Positions 1 to 7,424 of a stretch of DNA of 9,161 nt are shown here, in pieces. The notes beneath the pieces were generated by a model. The model was not told the origin of the DNA, did no database searches, and saw only the letters and a program-made list of their open reading frames with translations. Made by a program: the position numbers and the translations under genes. The stretch lies in NCBI GenBank assembly GCA_947625585.1, contig CANQOZ010000042.1, positions 1-9,161 on the forward strand, written 5' to 3'. Positions within the stretch are counted from its first letter, which is position 1. The number at the start of each line of letters is the position of its first letter. The stretch comes from an uncultured Eubacteriaceae bacterium. GTDB lineage: Bacteria > Bacillota > Clostridia > Eubacteriales > Eubacteriaceae.

Positions 1-1993
1 CATCTGTTAAGATTAATTCACTTGCATCTTTTGTGACTTCGGTTCCCGTTATTCCCATAGCACATCCGATATCAGCATGTTTTAGTGCTGGAGCATCATT
101 AACTCCATCACCTGTCATTGAAACAATAGCATTTCTTTTTTTCCAACTATCAACAATTCTAACTTTATTTTCTGGTGAAACACGAGCATAAACACTAATT
201 TTATCTATTTTACTGTCTAATTCCTGATCATTCATTGCATCAACTTCAATACCTTCATATGCTAAGTCACCTTCTTCAAAAATACCTAACTCTTTAGCTA
301 TAGCTTTAGCAGTATTGATATGATCACCAGTTATCATAACTGTTTTAATTCCAGCTCTTTTTGTTTCATTAATTGAATCTTTTACTTCTTCTCTAGGAGG
401 GTCTATCATCCCAGTTAAACCACCGAAAGTTAGTCCTTCTTCTAATTCATCATAACTAACTTGAGGCAGTTGGTCATATTCTTTTCTAGCATAACCAATT
501 ACACGATAGGCTTGATTTGATAATTCTTCATTAGCTTTAAGAACCTTATCTTTAATCTCATCCGTTAATTCAATTTTTTCACCGTTACTGTCGATAATAT
601 AAGTACAACGATTGAGTAAAACATCCGGAGCTCCTTTAGTATAGCTAATGAATTTTCTTCCATTTTTATGAACAGTTGTCATTAATTTTCTGTCGGAATC
701 AAATGGTAATTCTTCAATCCTTGGATTTTCAGCTAGCATTTTATCTTTACTATAGCCAACCTTATCTGCAAAATCGATCATAGCTATTTCTGTAGGATCA
801 CCTATTTGAACAACTCCATTTTCGTCAGTAATAATATTAGCATCATTACAAAGTAACCCTGAAAATACAACTATTTGTTCTGGTTCCGTAAATTCATTAT
901 CAAGGACAGTTGAAGAGTTTATTATTCCTTCATCACCATAAGTAAAAACTTTCTCAATTGTCATTTTATTCTGTGTTAATGTACCAGTTTTATCAGAACA
1001 AATAACTGAGGCTGCTCCTAATGTTTCTACAGCTGGCAATTTACGAATAATAGCATTTTTCTTAACTAATCTTGTTGTCCCCATTGCTAAAACAACAGTT
1101 ACAACAGCAGGTAGTCCTTCAGGAATAGCAGCAACAGCAAGTGAAACAGCTGTCATAAATAAGTCGAGAGGATTTCCTCCTCGAATTAATCCAACAATAA
1201 ATATAATGGCACAAGCAGCTAAACAAAAAATTGCTAAAACTTTCCCTAATTCACTTAATTTTTCCTGTAATGGAGTCTTAGAATTTGGTGTTTTATTAAT
1301 TAAACCAGCAATTTTTCCTATTTCAGATTCCATTCCTGTATTAGTAACAATAAAAACACCTCTACCATTAGTCACTATAGTTGAGGAATAAACCATATTT
1401 TTTCTATCTGCTAATGGTGTTTTTTCATTATCAATTTTTAAAGTTTCTTTAATAACAGCTTCTGATTCTCCAGTTAAAGCAGCTTCTTGAATTTGTAAAT
1501 TAGCAGCTTCAATTAATCTACCATCTGCAGGAACAATATCGCCTGCTTCTAAAAGAACAATATCACCTGGAACTAAATTGACCGAATCAATTATCTCTTG
1601 TTTTCCATTTCTAATAACTTTTGCTTCAGCAACAACCATTTTTGATAAAGCTTCCATTGATTTTTCAGCTCTATCTTCTTGAACAACTCCTATAATGGCA
1701 TTAATTAATACAATAATCAGAATTAAAATAGCATCACTAACTTCGCCAAGAAATCCTGAAACAATAGCAGCTACAATTAAAACTAAAATAAGAAAATCAG
1801 CAAATTGAGAAATAAACATTTCCCAAATAGTTTTTTTCTTTTTAGTTTCTAAAGTATTTGGTCCAAATTCTTTTTCTCTTATAACAATCTCTTGATTGTT
1901 AAGTCCATCATTTATGTTTGTTTTATAAGCTCTTTCGGCTTCTTCAATTGTTTCATTAAATGCTGGAGTTTTAATATTTAAAATATTTTCCAT
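1..1993 (-). CDS. P-type cation-transporting ATPase, Ca2+ (SERCA/PMCA-like) type, 3' part cut off by the window edge
   Basis: Membrane pump that would use ATP to move a cation, probably Ca2+, out of the cytoplasm. I translated 664 complete codons from the ATG at 1993. The family is usually about 870-900 residues, so roughly the last quarter lies outside the window. In order: an N-terminal cation-ATPase domain (about 10-55), membrane helices M1 and M2 (about 65-105), an actuator domain with TGES at 174-177, M3 (about 250-270), and M4 with PEGLP at 291-295 preceded by VAAI. The phosphorylation motif CSDKTGTLT follows (phospho-Asp334), then the nucleotide-binding KGAPD (Lys453), TGDH (555-558) and the hinge TGDGVND (627-633). 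The VAAIPEGLP stretch matches the Ca2+-site helix of SERCA-type pumps. The M5 and M6 ligands are not visible, so the ion is inferred. The start is set by the domain boundary. Its ribosome site is weak: only a GGA lies about 12 bases upstream. Confidence 0.95.
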   Translation of the reverse strand, partial: MENILNIKTPAFNETIEEAERAYKTNINDGLNNQEIVIREKEFGPNTLETKKKKTIWEMFISQFADFLILVLIVAAIVSGFLGEVSDAILILIIVLINAIIGVVQEDRAEKSMEALSKMVVAEAKVIRNGKQEIIDSVNLVPGDIVLLEAGDIVPADGRLIEAANLQIQEAALTGESEAVIKETLKIDNEKTPLADRKNMVYSSTIVTNGRGVFIVTNTGMESEIGKIAGLINKTPNSKTPLQEKLSELGKVLAIFCLAACAIIFIVGLIRGGNPLDLFMTAVSLAVAAIPEGLPAVVTVVLAMGTTRLVKKNAIIRKLPAVETLGAASVICSDKTGTLTQNKMTIEKVFTYGDEGIINSSTVLDNEFTEPEQIVVFSGLLCNDANIITDENGVVQIGDPTEIAMIDFADKVGYSKDKMLAENPRIEELPFDSDRKLMTTVHKNGRKFISYTKGAPDVLLNRCTYIIDSNGEKIELTDEIKDKVLKANEELSNQAYRVIGYARKEYDQLPQVSYDELEEGLTFGGLTGMIDPPREEVKDSINETKRAGIKTVMITGDHINTAKAIAKELGIFEEGDLAYEGIEVDAMNDQELDSKIDKISVYARVSPENKVRIVDSWKKRNAIVSMTGDGVNDAPALKHADIGCAMGITGTEVTKDASELILTD

Positions 1994-2040
1994 ATTCTAT
2001 AATCCATAAAAATATAAGTGCAATTTTAAATTAATTTACC

Positions 2041-2080
2041 CAAAAAAAATACCAACCTGTCGTTTTATAGACAAGTTGGT
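2041..2080 (-). terminator. Rho-independent terminator after the ChW/hydrolase gene
   Basis: On the minus strand, arms at 2080-2070 and 2061-2051 form an 11-bp stem (ACCAACTTGTC pairing with GACAGGTTGGT, including one U-G pair) with an 8-nt loop. The stem is followed by A and then eight T residues (2049-2042). It begins 18 bases after the TAA at 2098-2100. It also sits 48 bases upstream of the ATPase start, so it separates the two genes. Confidence 0.93.
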
Positions 2081-2097
2081 TGTATTTCAAAAGAGGT

Positions 2098-3459
2098 TTA
2101 AAAAAACCAATTCCCACCTATATTTACAGAGCCGCTTGTAGGATATGAACGAAAACTCTGATATGGATGATTTCTTTTACCATTTAAACAATCCAGAACT
2201 GCTTGTTGAACTACAGGACTTGGATTATTTAAGAATTGTTTATAATAACCACCTGAGTAAGAAGAAAATTGTCCAGGAGCAGTTAAAACACTAACTGGAT
2301 CACTACCGCCCCATCTTCCTGAATCACAGCGATTCATAACACAAGACATTACAGCTAAAGCAGAGTCATAAGAATCTCCACCTTCGTGTTGTACTATTGC
2401 ACAAATTAAATTAAAGTTTGGAACTTGATTAGCTGATATTCTTGTTTGGATTTCTCTATAAGGTTCAATGTCTGATTGAGGTGTCGGATCTCCTTCTAAA
2501 ACAAGAGCTACTCTAATTGCTTCAATTTTTTTATTTCCATTGGAAGTTCCTGAAACTCCGCCATTACAAGTCCAACCAAGCCATCCTTGATCTTCACATT
2601 CCGTTTGATAATAAACATCGAAAAGATTTCCAACTGGACCACTAATATCGATCATAATTGCTTCGGCTTGTAGATTTTGATTTTCAGTTCCAGCCATATC
2701 TCCATTTGAATGAGTACCTTGCCATCCAATATTTTCAATAAATAAGTTATAGCTTATAGAAGAATCTCCACCAAGATTTGTTATATTCATTTTTAAAGCT
2801 TCTATTCCTTGCTTTGATCCTTCTGTTCCGATACTATTACCATCTTCAAAAGGAGGTTGCCAGCTTAAATTTTCAAAGCTAACTTCAGTTAATAATTGAA
2901 CTTTATCATAAAGTATTTGTCTATTTAAATAAGAGTTTTCTGTTGATCCAGGAGCGCCTTCTCCTTTATGAACTAATTTTATTTCTAACGCTTCTATCGG
3001 TAAAGTTAAGTCAGTGGTTCCTGCAATTTCATTATTCATAGTCCAACCTAGCCAACCTATATTAGTAGTATGGACTCGATAATAAACATCATAATATTGG
3101 GAAGCTGTACCTACCAAATTTACTCTAATTGCTTCAACTCCCCTATTTTCACCTGTAGTCCCTGCTTGATTTCCATTACTAACAGGATCTTGCCAGCCAA
3201 TATAAGAACAATAGGCTTGATATTGAATTTCAGAACTTCCACCTAGACTTGCTAAATCAGGAGCTTCAACTCGAAAAGCTTCTATTTTTTTCGATTGTCC
3301 AGTTGTTCCTGAAGTAGATCCATTTTGTACAGGATCTTGCCAACCAATATCTGTGATATGGCTTTGATATCTAATCAAAGTATTTCCATCATCAGCGAAA
3401 GCAACAGGTAAACTTAAAATTAATAAAATTACTAAGAAACCTCTAAATATATATTTCAT
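2098..3459 (-). CDS. Secreted cell-wall hydrolase: six ChW repeats plus C-terminal SleB-type (Hydrolase_2) domain
   Basis: Predicted exported protein of 453 residues. Residues 1-22 (MKYIFRGFLV..., ending AFA before DDG) form a classic signal peptide. Six ChW repeats follow at about 28-64, 78-116, 122-163, 188-226, 236-274 and 278-320, with core tryptophans W40, W89, W136, W200, W246 and W293. Residues 350-453 resemble the SleB/CwlJ-type cell-wall hydrolase family: an HEGG motif at 358-361 carries the likely catalytic Glu359, followed by a helix ending in MNR, and then GQFSSY. The family cleaves peptidoglycan, while ChW repeats are thought to bind surface polymers or substrates; the exact target is not known. 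An upstream in-frame ATG at 3489 would add ten residues, but it overlaps the -10 box. The ATG at 3459 has a GAAGAGG site and begins the signal peptide. Seven cysteines remain in the mature chain, which is unusual for an exported Firmicute protein. Terminators on both sides suggest a single-gene transcript. Confidence 0.9.
   Translation of the reverse strand: MKYIFRGFLVILLILSLPVAFADDGNTLIRYQSHITDIGWQDPVQNGSTSGTTGQSKKIEAFRVEAPDLASLGGSSEIQYQAYCSYIGWQDPVSNGNQAGTTGENRGVEAIRVNLVGTASQYYDVYYRVHTTNIGWLGWTMNNEIAGTTDLTLPIEALEIKLVHKGEGAPGSTENSYLNRQILYDKVQLLTEVSFENLSWQPPFEDGNSIGTEGSKQGIEALKMNITNLGGDSSISYNLFIENIGWQGTHSNGDMAGTENQNLQAEAIMIDISGPVGNLFDVYYQTECEDQGWLGWTCNGGVSGTSNGNKKIEAIRVALVLEGDPTPQSDIEPYREIQTRISANQVPNFNLICAIVQHEGGDSYDSALAVMSCVMNRCDSGRWGGSDPVSVLTAPGQFSSYSGGYYKQFLNNPSPVVQQAVLDCLNGKRNHPYQSFRSYPTSGSVNIGGNWFF
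2500..3378 (-). repeat. Six ChW protein repeats, arranged as two triplets
   Basis: Each unit follows the pattern GW(Q/L)-x-NG-x-(A/S)GT-x-IEA(I/L/F)-x-(V/I), with core tryptophans 46-49 residues apart within each triplet. Units 1-3 and 4-6 are parallel copies. Units 1 and 4 are followed by an LGGxS linker. Units 3 and 6 alone carry DVYY upstream and GWLGWT at the core. Units 2 and 5 end in a short (V/S)G turn leading into DVYY. The third unit of each triplet is followed by a Gly/Pro-rich linker. Confidence 0.88.
3182..3350 (-). repeat. Near-identical 22-nt direct repeat in ChW units 1 and 2
   Basis: Positions 3182-3203 and 3329-3350 match at 21 of 22 bases, 147 bases (49 codons) apart. They encode the YIGWQDPV and DIGWQDPV cores. 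This is the highest DNA-level identity I see among the repeats, and it could allow recombination or slippage that changes repeat number. Confidence 0.75.
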
Positions 3460-3468
3460 ACTAAGTAA

Positions 3469-3475
3469 CCTCTTC
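3469..3475 (-). promoter_or_regulatory. Ribosome binding site that fixes the hydrolase start at 3459
   Basis: GAAGAGG on the minus strand lies nine bases before the ATG at 3459. No comparable site precedes the ATG at 3489. Confidence 0.75.
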
Positions 3476-3487
3476 AAATTCAGATAC

Positions 3488-3496
3488 ATTATAGCA
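3488..3496 (-). promoter_or_regulatory. Extended -10 promoter of the ChW/hydrolase gene
   Basis: The minus strand reads TGC-TATAAT, a consensus -10 hexamer (3493-3488) with the TGn extension. There is no good -35 hexamer at 16-18 bases upstream. Transcription would start near 3481, giving a leader of about 22 bases before the ATG at 3459. The upstream ATG (3489-3487) overlaps the hexamer, so it would not be in this transcript. Confidence 0.75.
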
Positions 3497-3502
3497 TACC
3501 TA

Positions 3503-3522
3503 TTGTTACAATTTGTTTACAA
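3503..3522. promoter_or_regulatory. Paired small palindromes, possible operator
   Basis: TTGTTACAA (3503-3511) and TTGTTTACAA (3513-3522) are each symmetric around a short centre. Their centres are about 10.5 bp apart, one helical turn. They occupy the -35 region of the hydrolase promoter, where a regulator could act. The binding protein is unknown, and chance in AT-rich DNA is possible. Confidence 0.4.
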
Positions 3523-3717
3523 AGGAGAAAATTATTAAAATTTTATAATGTTTACTTAAGCACGACCATTTTAAGGGAAATTAACGTCAAATAAGTTTTA
3601 AAGTAATCAAATAGTGGAAGAAAAGTAATAAATCAAAATTTCTTTTAATAATTTATAAATACAAAATACGCTACGTAATAATAGATTACTTATTGTTTCG
3701 AATGGTTTGATACAATT
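3523..3717. other. AT-rich intergenic stretch without recognised features
   Basis: This is the middle of the gap between nifJ and the hydrolase gene. I see no open reading frame with a ribosome site, no tRNA, and only a weak GTAAT/ATTAC hairpin near 3675-3690. It may hold distal promoter elements. Confidence 0.5.
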
Positions 3718-3726
3718 TTGTTACAA
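3718..3726. promoter_or_regulatory. Third copy of the TTGTTACAA palindrome
   Basis: Identical to the box at 3503-3511 and about 215 bases upstream of it. It sits in the tail region of the nifJ terminator. A role together with the promoter-proximal pair is conjecture. Confidence 0.25.
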
Positions 3727-3760
3727 ATAAAATCCCCAAGAATTACGATTCTTGGGGATT
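3721..3760 (-). terminator. Rho-independent terminator after nifJ
   Basis: Arms at 3760-3748 and 3743-3731 form a perfect 13-bp stem (AATCCCCAAGAAT with its complement) around a four-base loop. On the minus strand the stem is followed by the T-rich TTATTTGTAA. It starts 21 bases past the nifJ stop codon. The plus-strand side has no T run, so it acts on the minus-strand transcript. Confidence 0.92.
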
Positions 3761-3781
3761 AATTAAAACCTTAATGAAGAT

Positions 3782-6700
3782 TTAGAATTCTTTATTTGCT
3801 AGTTCCATATATCCATTAAAACGAGCTTCAGCATTCTTTTGAGCTTCATCGTATAATTTATCAGCTATTTCTGGTTCAACTTTACGTAATGAAGTATATC
3901 TTACTTCAGTATTGATAAAGTCTTGGAATTTACTGAAATCCGGTTTCTGGAAGTCAAGAACAAACGGATTCTTACCTTCTTCAGCTAATTGTGGATTATA
4001 GTGCCAAATATGCCAGTAACCACATTTAACAGCTTCATCTTCATGCTGAGGTGTTCTTGCCATACCACCACGTATACCATGGTTGATACAAGGAGCATAT
4101 CCTATGATTAATGACGGACCTGGATAACTTTCTGCTTCTTTAAGAACCTTAATTAATTGGTTCTTATCAGCACCTAAAGCTACTTGAGCTACATAAACAT
4201 AACCATATGTAGTTGCCATTAAACCAAGATCTTTCTTCTTAATTCGTTCACCACCAGCAGCAAACTGAGCAACAGCTGCAACCGGTGTTGCTTTAGAAGC
4301 TTGTCCTCCTGTATTAGAGTAAACTTCTGTATCTAAAACAAATACATTAATATCTTTATCTGCTGCTAAGGCTTGATCGAGTCCACCATATCCAATATCG
4401 TAAGCCCAACCATCACCACCGAAAGCCCAAATGGACTTCTTAATATAGTGATCTTCATTATCTAATACAAATTTTGCTTTGTCTTTTAAATCATTTGATT
4501 GAGGTTTGTAATCTTGAATAGCTTTAGCAAGTTTTGGAGCAGCTTCTTTTGATCCATCAGCATCATCTTTATTTTCAATCCATTCAGTTGCTGCTGCTTT
4601 TAATTCATCAGAAGCTTCACCACTGTCAATTATCTGTTGTAAATAACTAGCAATGGTATCTCTAATCTTGTTTGTAGCCATTAACATACCAAAACCATAT
4701 TCAGCATTATCTTCAAATAAAGAGTTTGCCCAAGCTGGTCCCTTACCATCTTTATTTGAACAATAAGCAGTTGAAGGACATGAGCCAGCCCAAATTGAAG
4801 AACAACCAGTAGCATTAGCAACCATCATACGATCACCAAATAACTGTGTTATTAGCTTAATATAAGGAGTTTCACCACAACCTGCACAAGCACCTGAGAA
4901 TTCAAGTAAAGGTTGACAGAATTGACTTCCCTTTAAGGTGTATTTATTTAATAAGTTATCTTTAATAGATACTTTTTCTGCTGCATAAGCCCAATTATCA
5001 ATCTGATCTTCTTGAGTATGGATTGGTTCCATAACTAAAGCTTTATTCTTAGCAGGACAAGTAGCTGCACAGTTACCACAACCAGTACAGTCTAAAGTAT
5101 CTACTTGGATTCTATATTGTAATCCATCAAGTTGTTTTCCAATTGGTTTGATTGTCTTAAAGTTTTCAGGAGCATCCTTGACTTCTTCTTCATCTAATAA
5201 GAATGGCCTGATAGCAGCATGTGGACAAACAAATGAGCATTGATTACATTGGATACAATTTTCAGGAATCCATTTAGGAACATTTACAGCAATACCACGT
5301 TTTTCAAAACGTGAAGTTCCTGATGGGAAAGTACCATCTTCAATTCCATTAAATGCTGAAACAGGAACATCGTCTCCTTCAAAGCGATCAACTGGTTCAA
5401 GGATATCTTTGATAAATTTCGGAACTTCCTTTTCTTCTACTTCTAGATCTGGAGCATCTTTCCAAGATTCTGGAACTTCGATTTTAATTAGGGAGTCTTC
5501 TTTAATACCAGCATCAACAGCTTTATAGTTCATTTCAACGATAGCATCGCCCTTATTACCATAAGTTTTCTTAATGCTTTCTTTAGAGAACTTTACAGCT
5601 TCTTCAATTGGAATAATGTCAGCTAATTTAAAGAATGCAGACTGCATTATTGTATTAGTTCTACGTCCTAAACCAATATCTTCAGCTAATTTAGTAGCAT
5701 TAATAATATAGAAGTTAATATTATGATTAGCAATGTAACGTTTTAAATGTCCAGGTAAAACTTCATCTAATTCTTCAGGTGTCCAAACAGTATTTAATAA
5801 GAAGGTACCACCGTCTTTTAATCCCTTTAATAGATCATATTTATAAACATATGATTCTGTTGAACAAGAGATAAAGTCAGAATTAACAATTAAATAAGGA
5901 CTCTGAATAGGAACTGGTCCAAATCTTAAGTGAGATACGGTAATTCCACCAGATTTCTTAGAGTCATAATCAAAGTAACCTTGAGCATAAAGATCAGTAT
6001 TATCACCAATAATCTTGATAGCACTCTTATTAGCACCAACAGTACCGTCAGAGCCTAGACCCCAGAATTTACAACATGTAATTCCTGCAGGTTCAACATC
6101 AATTTCTTCATATGGTAATGATAAATGAGTAACATCATCATTAATACCAACTGTGAAGTGATTTTTAATCTTATCTTCTGGTTGATCCATATTATCGAAT
6201 ACAGCTTTCATCATACCTGGAGTTGTATTCTTAGAAGATAGACCATAACGTCCACCATAGACTTTAGGTGGATTTTCTACCCCAAATAGTGCTGATTGAA
6301 CATCAAGATAAAGTGGTTCACCATTTGCACCAGGTTCTTTTGTTCTATCTAATACAGTGATTTTTTTAACTGTATCAGGAATAGCGTCAATAAGATATTC
6401 ATTGACAAATGGACGATATAAGTGAACTTTAATTAAGCCAACTTTAGGTCCATCGCCTTTTTTATTCAAATAATTAACAACCTGTTCGATTGTATCTGTT
6501 GCAGAACCCATAGCAACAACTATATTTTCAGCTTTTGGATCTCCAACATAGTTAAATGGATGATATTCTCTTCCAGTAATGTCAGAAATCTGTCTCATAT
6601 AGTCTACGACTATTTCAGGCACAGCATCATAGAAAGGATTACTTGCTTCACGAGCTTGGAAGTAAACATCACCATTTTCTGCAGTACCACGAGTAACAGG

Positions 6701-7336
6701 ATGTTCAGGATTTAAAGCTCTATCTCTGAAATCTTGGATAGCATCCCAGTCAACCATAGACTTAAGATCTTTATAATCCATTACTTCAACTTTTTGAATT
6801 TCATGAGATGTTCTAAATCCATCAAAGAAATGTAAGAAAGGAACTCTTGATTTAATAGCAGCTAAGTGAGCTAATCCAGCTAAGTCCATAACTTCTTGAA
6901 CACTGCCAGTTGCTAGCATAGCAAAACCTGTTCCCCTACAAGCCATAACATCCATGTGATCGCCAAAAATTGACAATGCTTGAGTTGCTAAAGTACGAGC
7001 GGAAACATGGAAAACACCTGGTAATAATTCACCAGCTATTTTGTACATGTTTGGAATCATTAATAATAGTCCTTGTGATGCTGTAAAGGTAGTTGTTAAA
7101 GCCCCACCTTGTAAAGAACCGTGTACAGCTCCAGCAGCACCAGCTTCAGACTGCAATTCTGAAACACTGACTGTTTCGTCAAAAATATTTTTCCTTCCCT
7201 GCACTGACCAGGCATCTACAAATTCTGCCATCGGTGAGGAAGGAGTGATTGGGAAAATACCGGCTACTTCGGTAAAAGCATACGCATTATGAGCAGCTGC
7301 TTGGTTACCGTCCATAGACTGCATTTTTTTTGCCAT
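3782..7336 (-). CDS. nifJ: Pyruvate:ferredoxin (flavodoxin) oxidoreductase, single-chain
   Basis: Cytoplasmic enzyme that oxidises pyruvate with CoA to acetyl-CoA and CO2 and reduces ferredoxin or flavodoxin, using thiamine diphosphate (TPP) and three [4Fe-4S] clusters. It has 1184 residues. The N-terminal TPP/pyruvate domain has Thr31 in PITPSSP, Glu64 in ELQSEAG and Arg114 in SART, the positions known for this family. The gamma-like domain contains GLGSDGTVGANK near 427-438. The ferredoxin-like domain carries two cluster motifs: Cys694, 697, 700, 704 and Cys750, 753, 756, 760. The C-terminal TPP domain has Cys817, Cys820, Cys845 and Cys1083 for the proximal cluster and a GDG...N motif (974-976, Asn1008). 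About 100 residues follow Cys1083, so the extra C-terminal domain of the Desulfovibrio enzyme is probably absent. An in-frame ATG at 7360 exists, but the one at 7336 has an ideal AAGGAGG and restores standard numbering. The gene has its own promoter and terminator. Confidence 0.98.
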   Translation of the reverse strand: MAKKMQSMDGNQAAAHNAYAFTEVAGIFPITPSSPMAEFVDAWSVQGRKNIFDETVSVSELQSEAGAAGAVHGSLQGGALTTTFTASQGLLLMIPNMYKIAGELLPGVFHVSARTLATQALSIFGDHMDVMACRGTGFAMLATGSVQEVMDLAGLAHLAAIKSRVPFLHFFDGFRTSHEIQKVEVMDYKDLKSMVDWDAIQDFRDRALNPEHPVTRGTAENGDVYFQAREASNPFYDAVPEIVVDYMRQISDITGREYHPFNYVGDPKAENIVVAMGSATDTIEQVVNYLNKKGDGPKVGLIKVHLYRPFVNEYLIDAIPDTVKKITVLDRTKEPGANGEPLYLDVQSALFGVENPPKVYGGRYGLSSKNTTPGMMKAVFDNMDQPEDKIKNHFTVGINDDVTHLSLPYEEIDVEPAGITCCKFWGLGSDGTVGANKSAIKIIGDNTDLYAQGYFDYDSKKSGGITVSHLRFGPVPIQSPYLIVNSDFISCSTESYVYKYDLLKGLKDGGTFLLNTVWTPEELDEVLPGHLKRYIANHNINFYIINATKLAEDIGLGRRTNTIMQSAFFKLADIIPIEEAVKFSKESIKKTYGNKGDAIVEMNYKAVDAGIKEDSLIKIEVPESWKDAPDLEVEEKEVPKFIKDILEPVDRFEGDDVPVSAFNGIEDGTFPSGTSRFEKRGIAVNVPKWIPENCIQCNQCSFVCPHAAIRPFLLDEEEVKDAPENFKTIKPIGKQLDGLQYRIQVDTLDCTGCGNCAATCPAKNKALVMEPIHTQEDQIDNWAYAAEKVSIKDNLLNKYTLKGSQFCQPLLEFSGACAGCGETPYIKLITQLFGDRMMVANATGCSSIWAGSCPSTAYCSNKDGKGPAWANSLFEDNAEYGFGMLMATNKIRDTIASYLQQIIDSGEASDELKAAATEWIENKDDADGSKEAAPKLAKAIQDYKPQSNDLKDKAKFVLDNEDHYIKKSIWAFGGDGWAYDIGYGGLDQALAADKDINVFVLDTEVYSNTGGQASKATPVAAVAQFAAGGERIKKKDLGLMATTYGYVYVAQVALGADKNQLIKVLKEAESYPGPSLIIGYAPCINHGIRGGMARTPQHEDEAVKCGYWHIWHYNPQLAEEGKNPFVLDFQKPDFSKFQDFINTEVRYTSLRKVEPEIADKLYDEAQKNAEARFNGYMELANKEF

Positions 7337-7341
7337 TGAAA

Positions 7342-7348
7342 CCTCCTT
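7342..7348 (-). promoter_or_regulatory. Strong ribosome binding site of nifJ
   Basis: AAGGAGG lies five bases before the ATG at 7336. It decides against the in-frame ATG at 7360, which lies upstream of this site and has no such sequence. Confidence 0.9.
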
Positions 7349-7380
7349 CATTAAGGTCATGTAAACTATTACTTCAAAAT

Positions 7381-7389
7381 ATTATAACA
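7381..7389 (-). promoter_or_regulatory. Extended -10 promoter of nifJ
   Basis: The minus strand reads TGT-TATAAT, with the consensus hexamer at 7386-7381. The -35 region is poor (CATTCA at a 17-base spacing). A start near 7374 would give a leader of about 38 bases. The element lies in the 88-base gap after the PPK2 gene, where I see no terminator, so read-through from upstream may add to nifJ expression. Confidence 0.7.
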
Positions 7390-7424
7390 TTACAACAATT
7401 TATTGAATGTTTAATTTAATCGTT

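Noticed and set aside
1206..1391. 61-codon plus-strand open frame
   Set aside because: It is antisense to the ATPase between the actuator domain and M4, with no ribosome site and no recognisable product.
1996..2023. TTGCAC / TATAGA pair as a promoter for the ATPase
   Set aside because: With a 16-base spacer, transcription would begin near 1989, past the start codon at 1993, so it cannot make a normal message for this gene.
3503..3522. Rex redox-repressor operator
   Set aside because: The sequence has TTGT and ACAA ends, but the inner bases do not match TTGTTAA-N4-TTAACAA and symmetry across the whole 20 bp is broken.
7041..7292. 83-codon plus-strand open frame
   Set aside because: It is antisense to the N-terminal TPP domain of nifJ and has no independent support.
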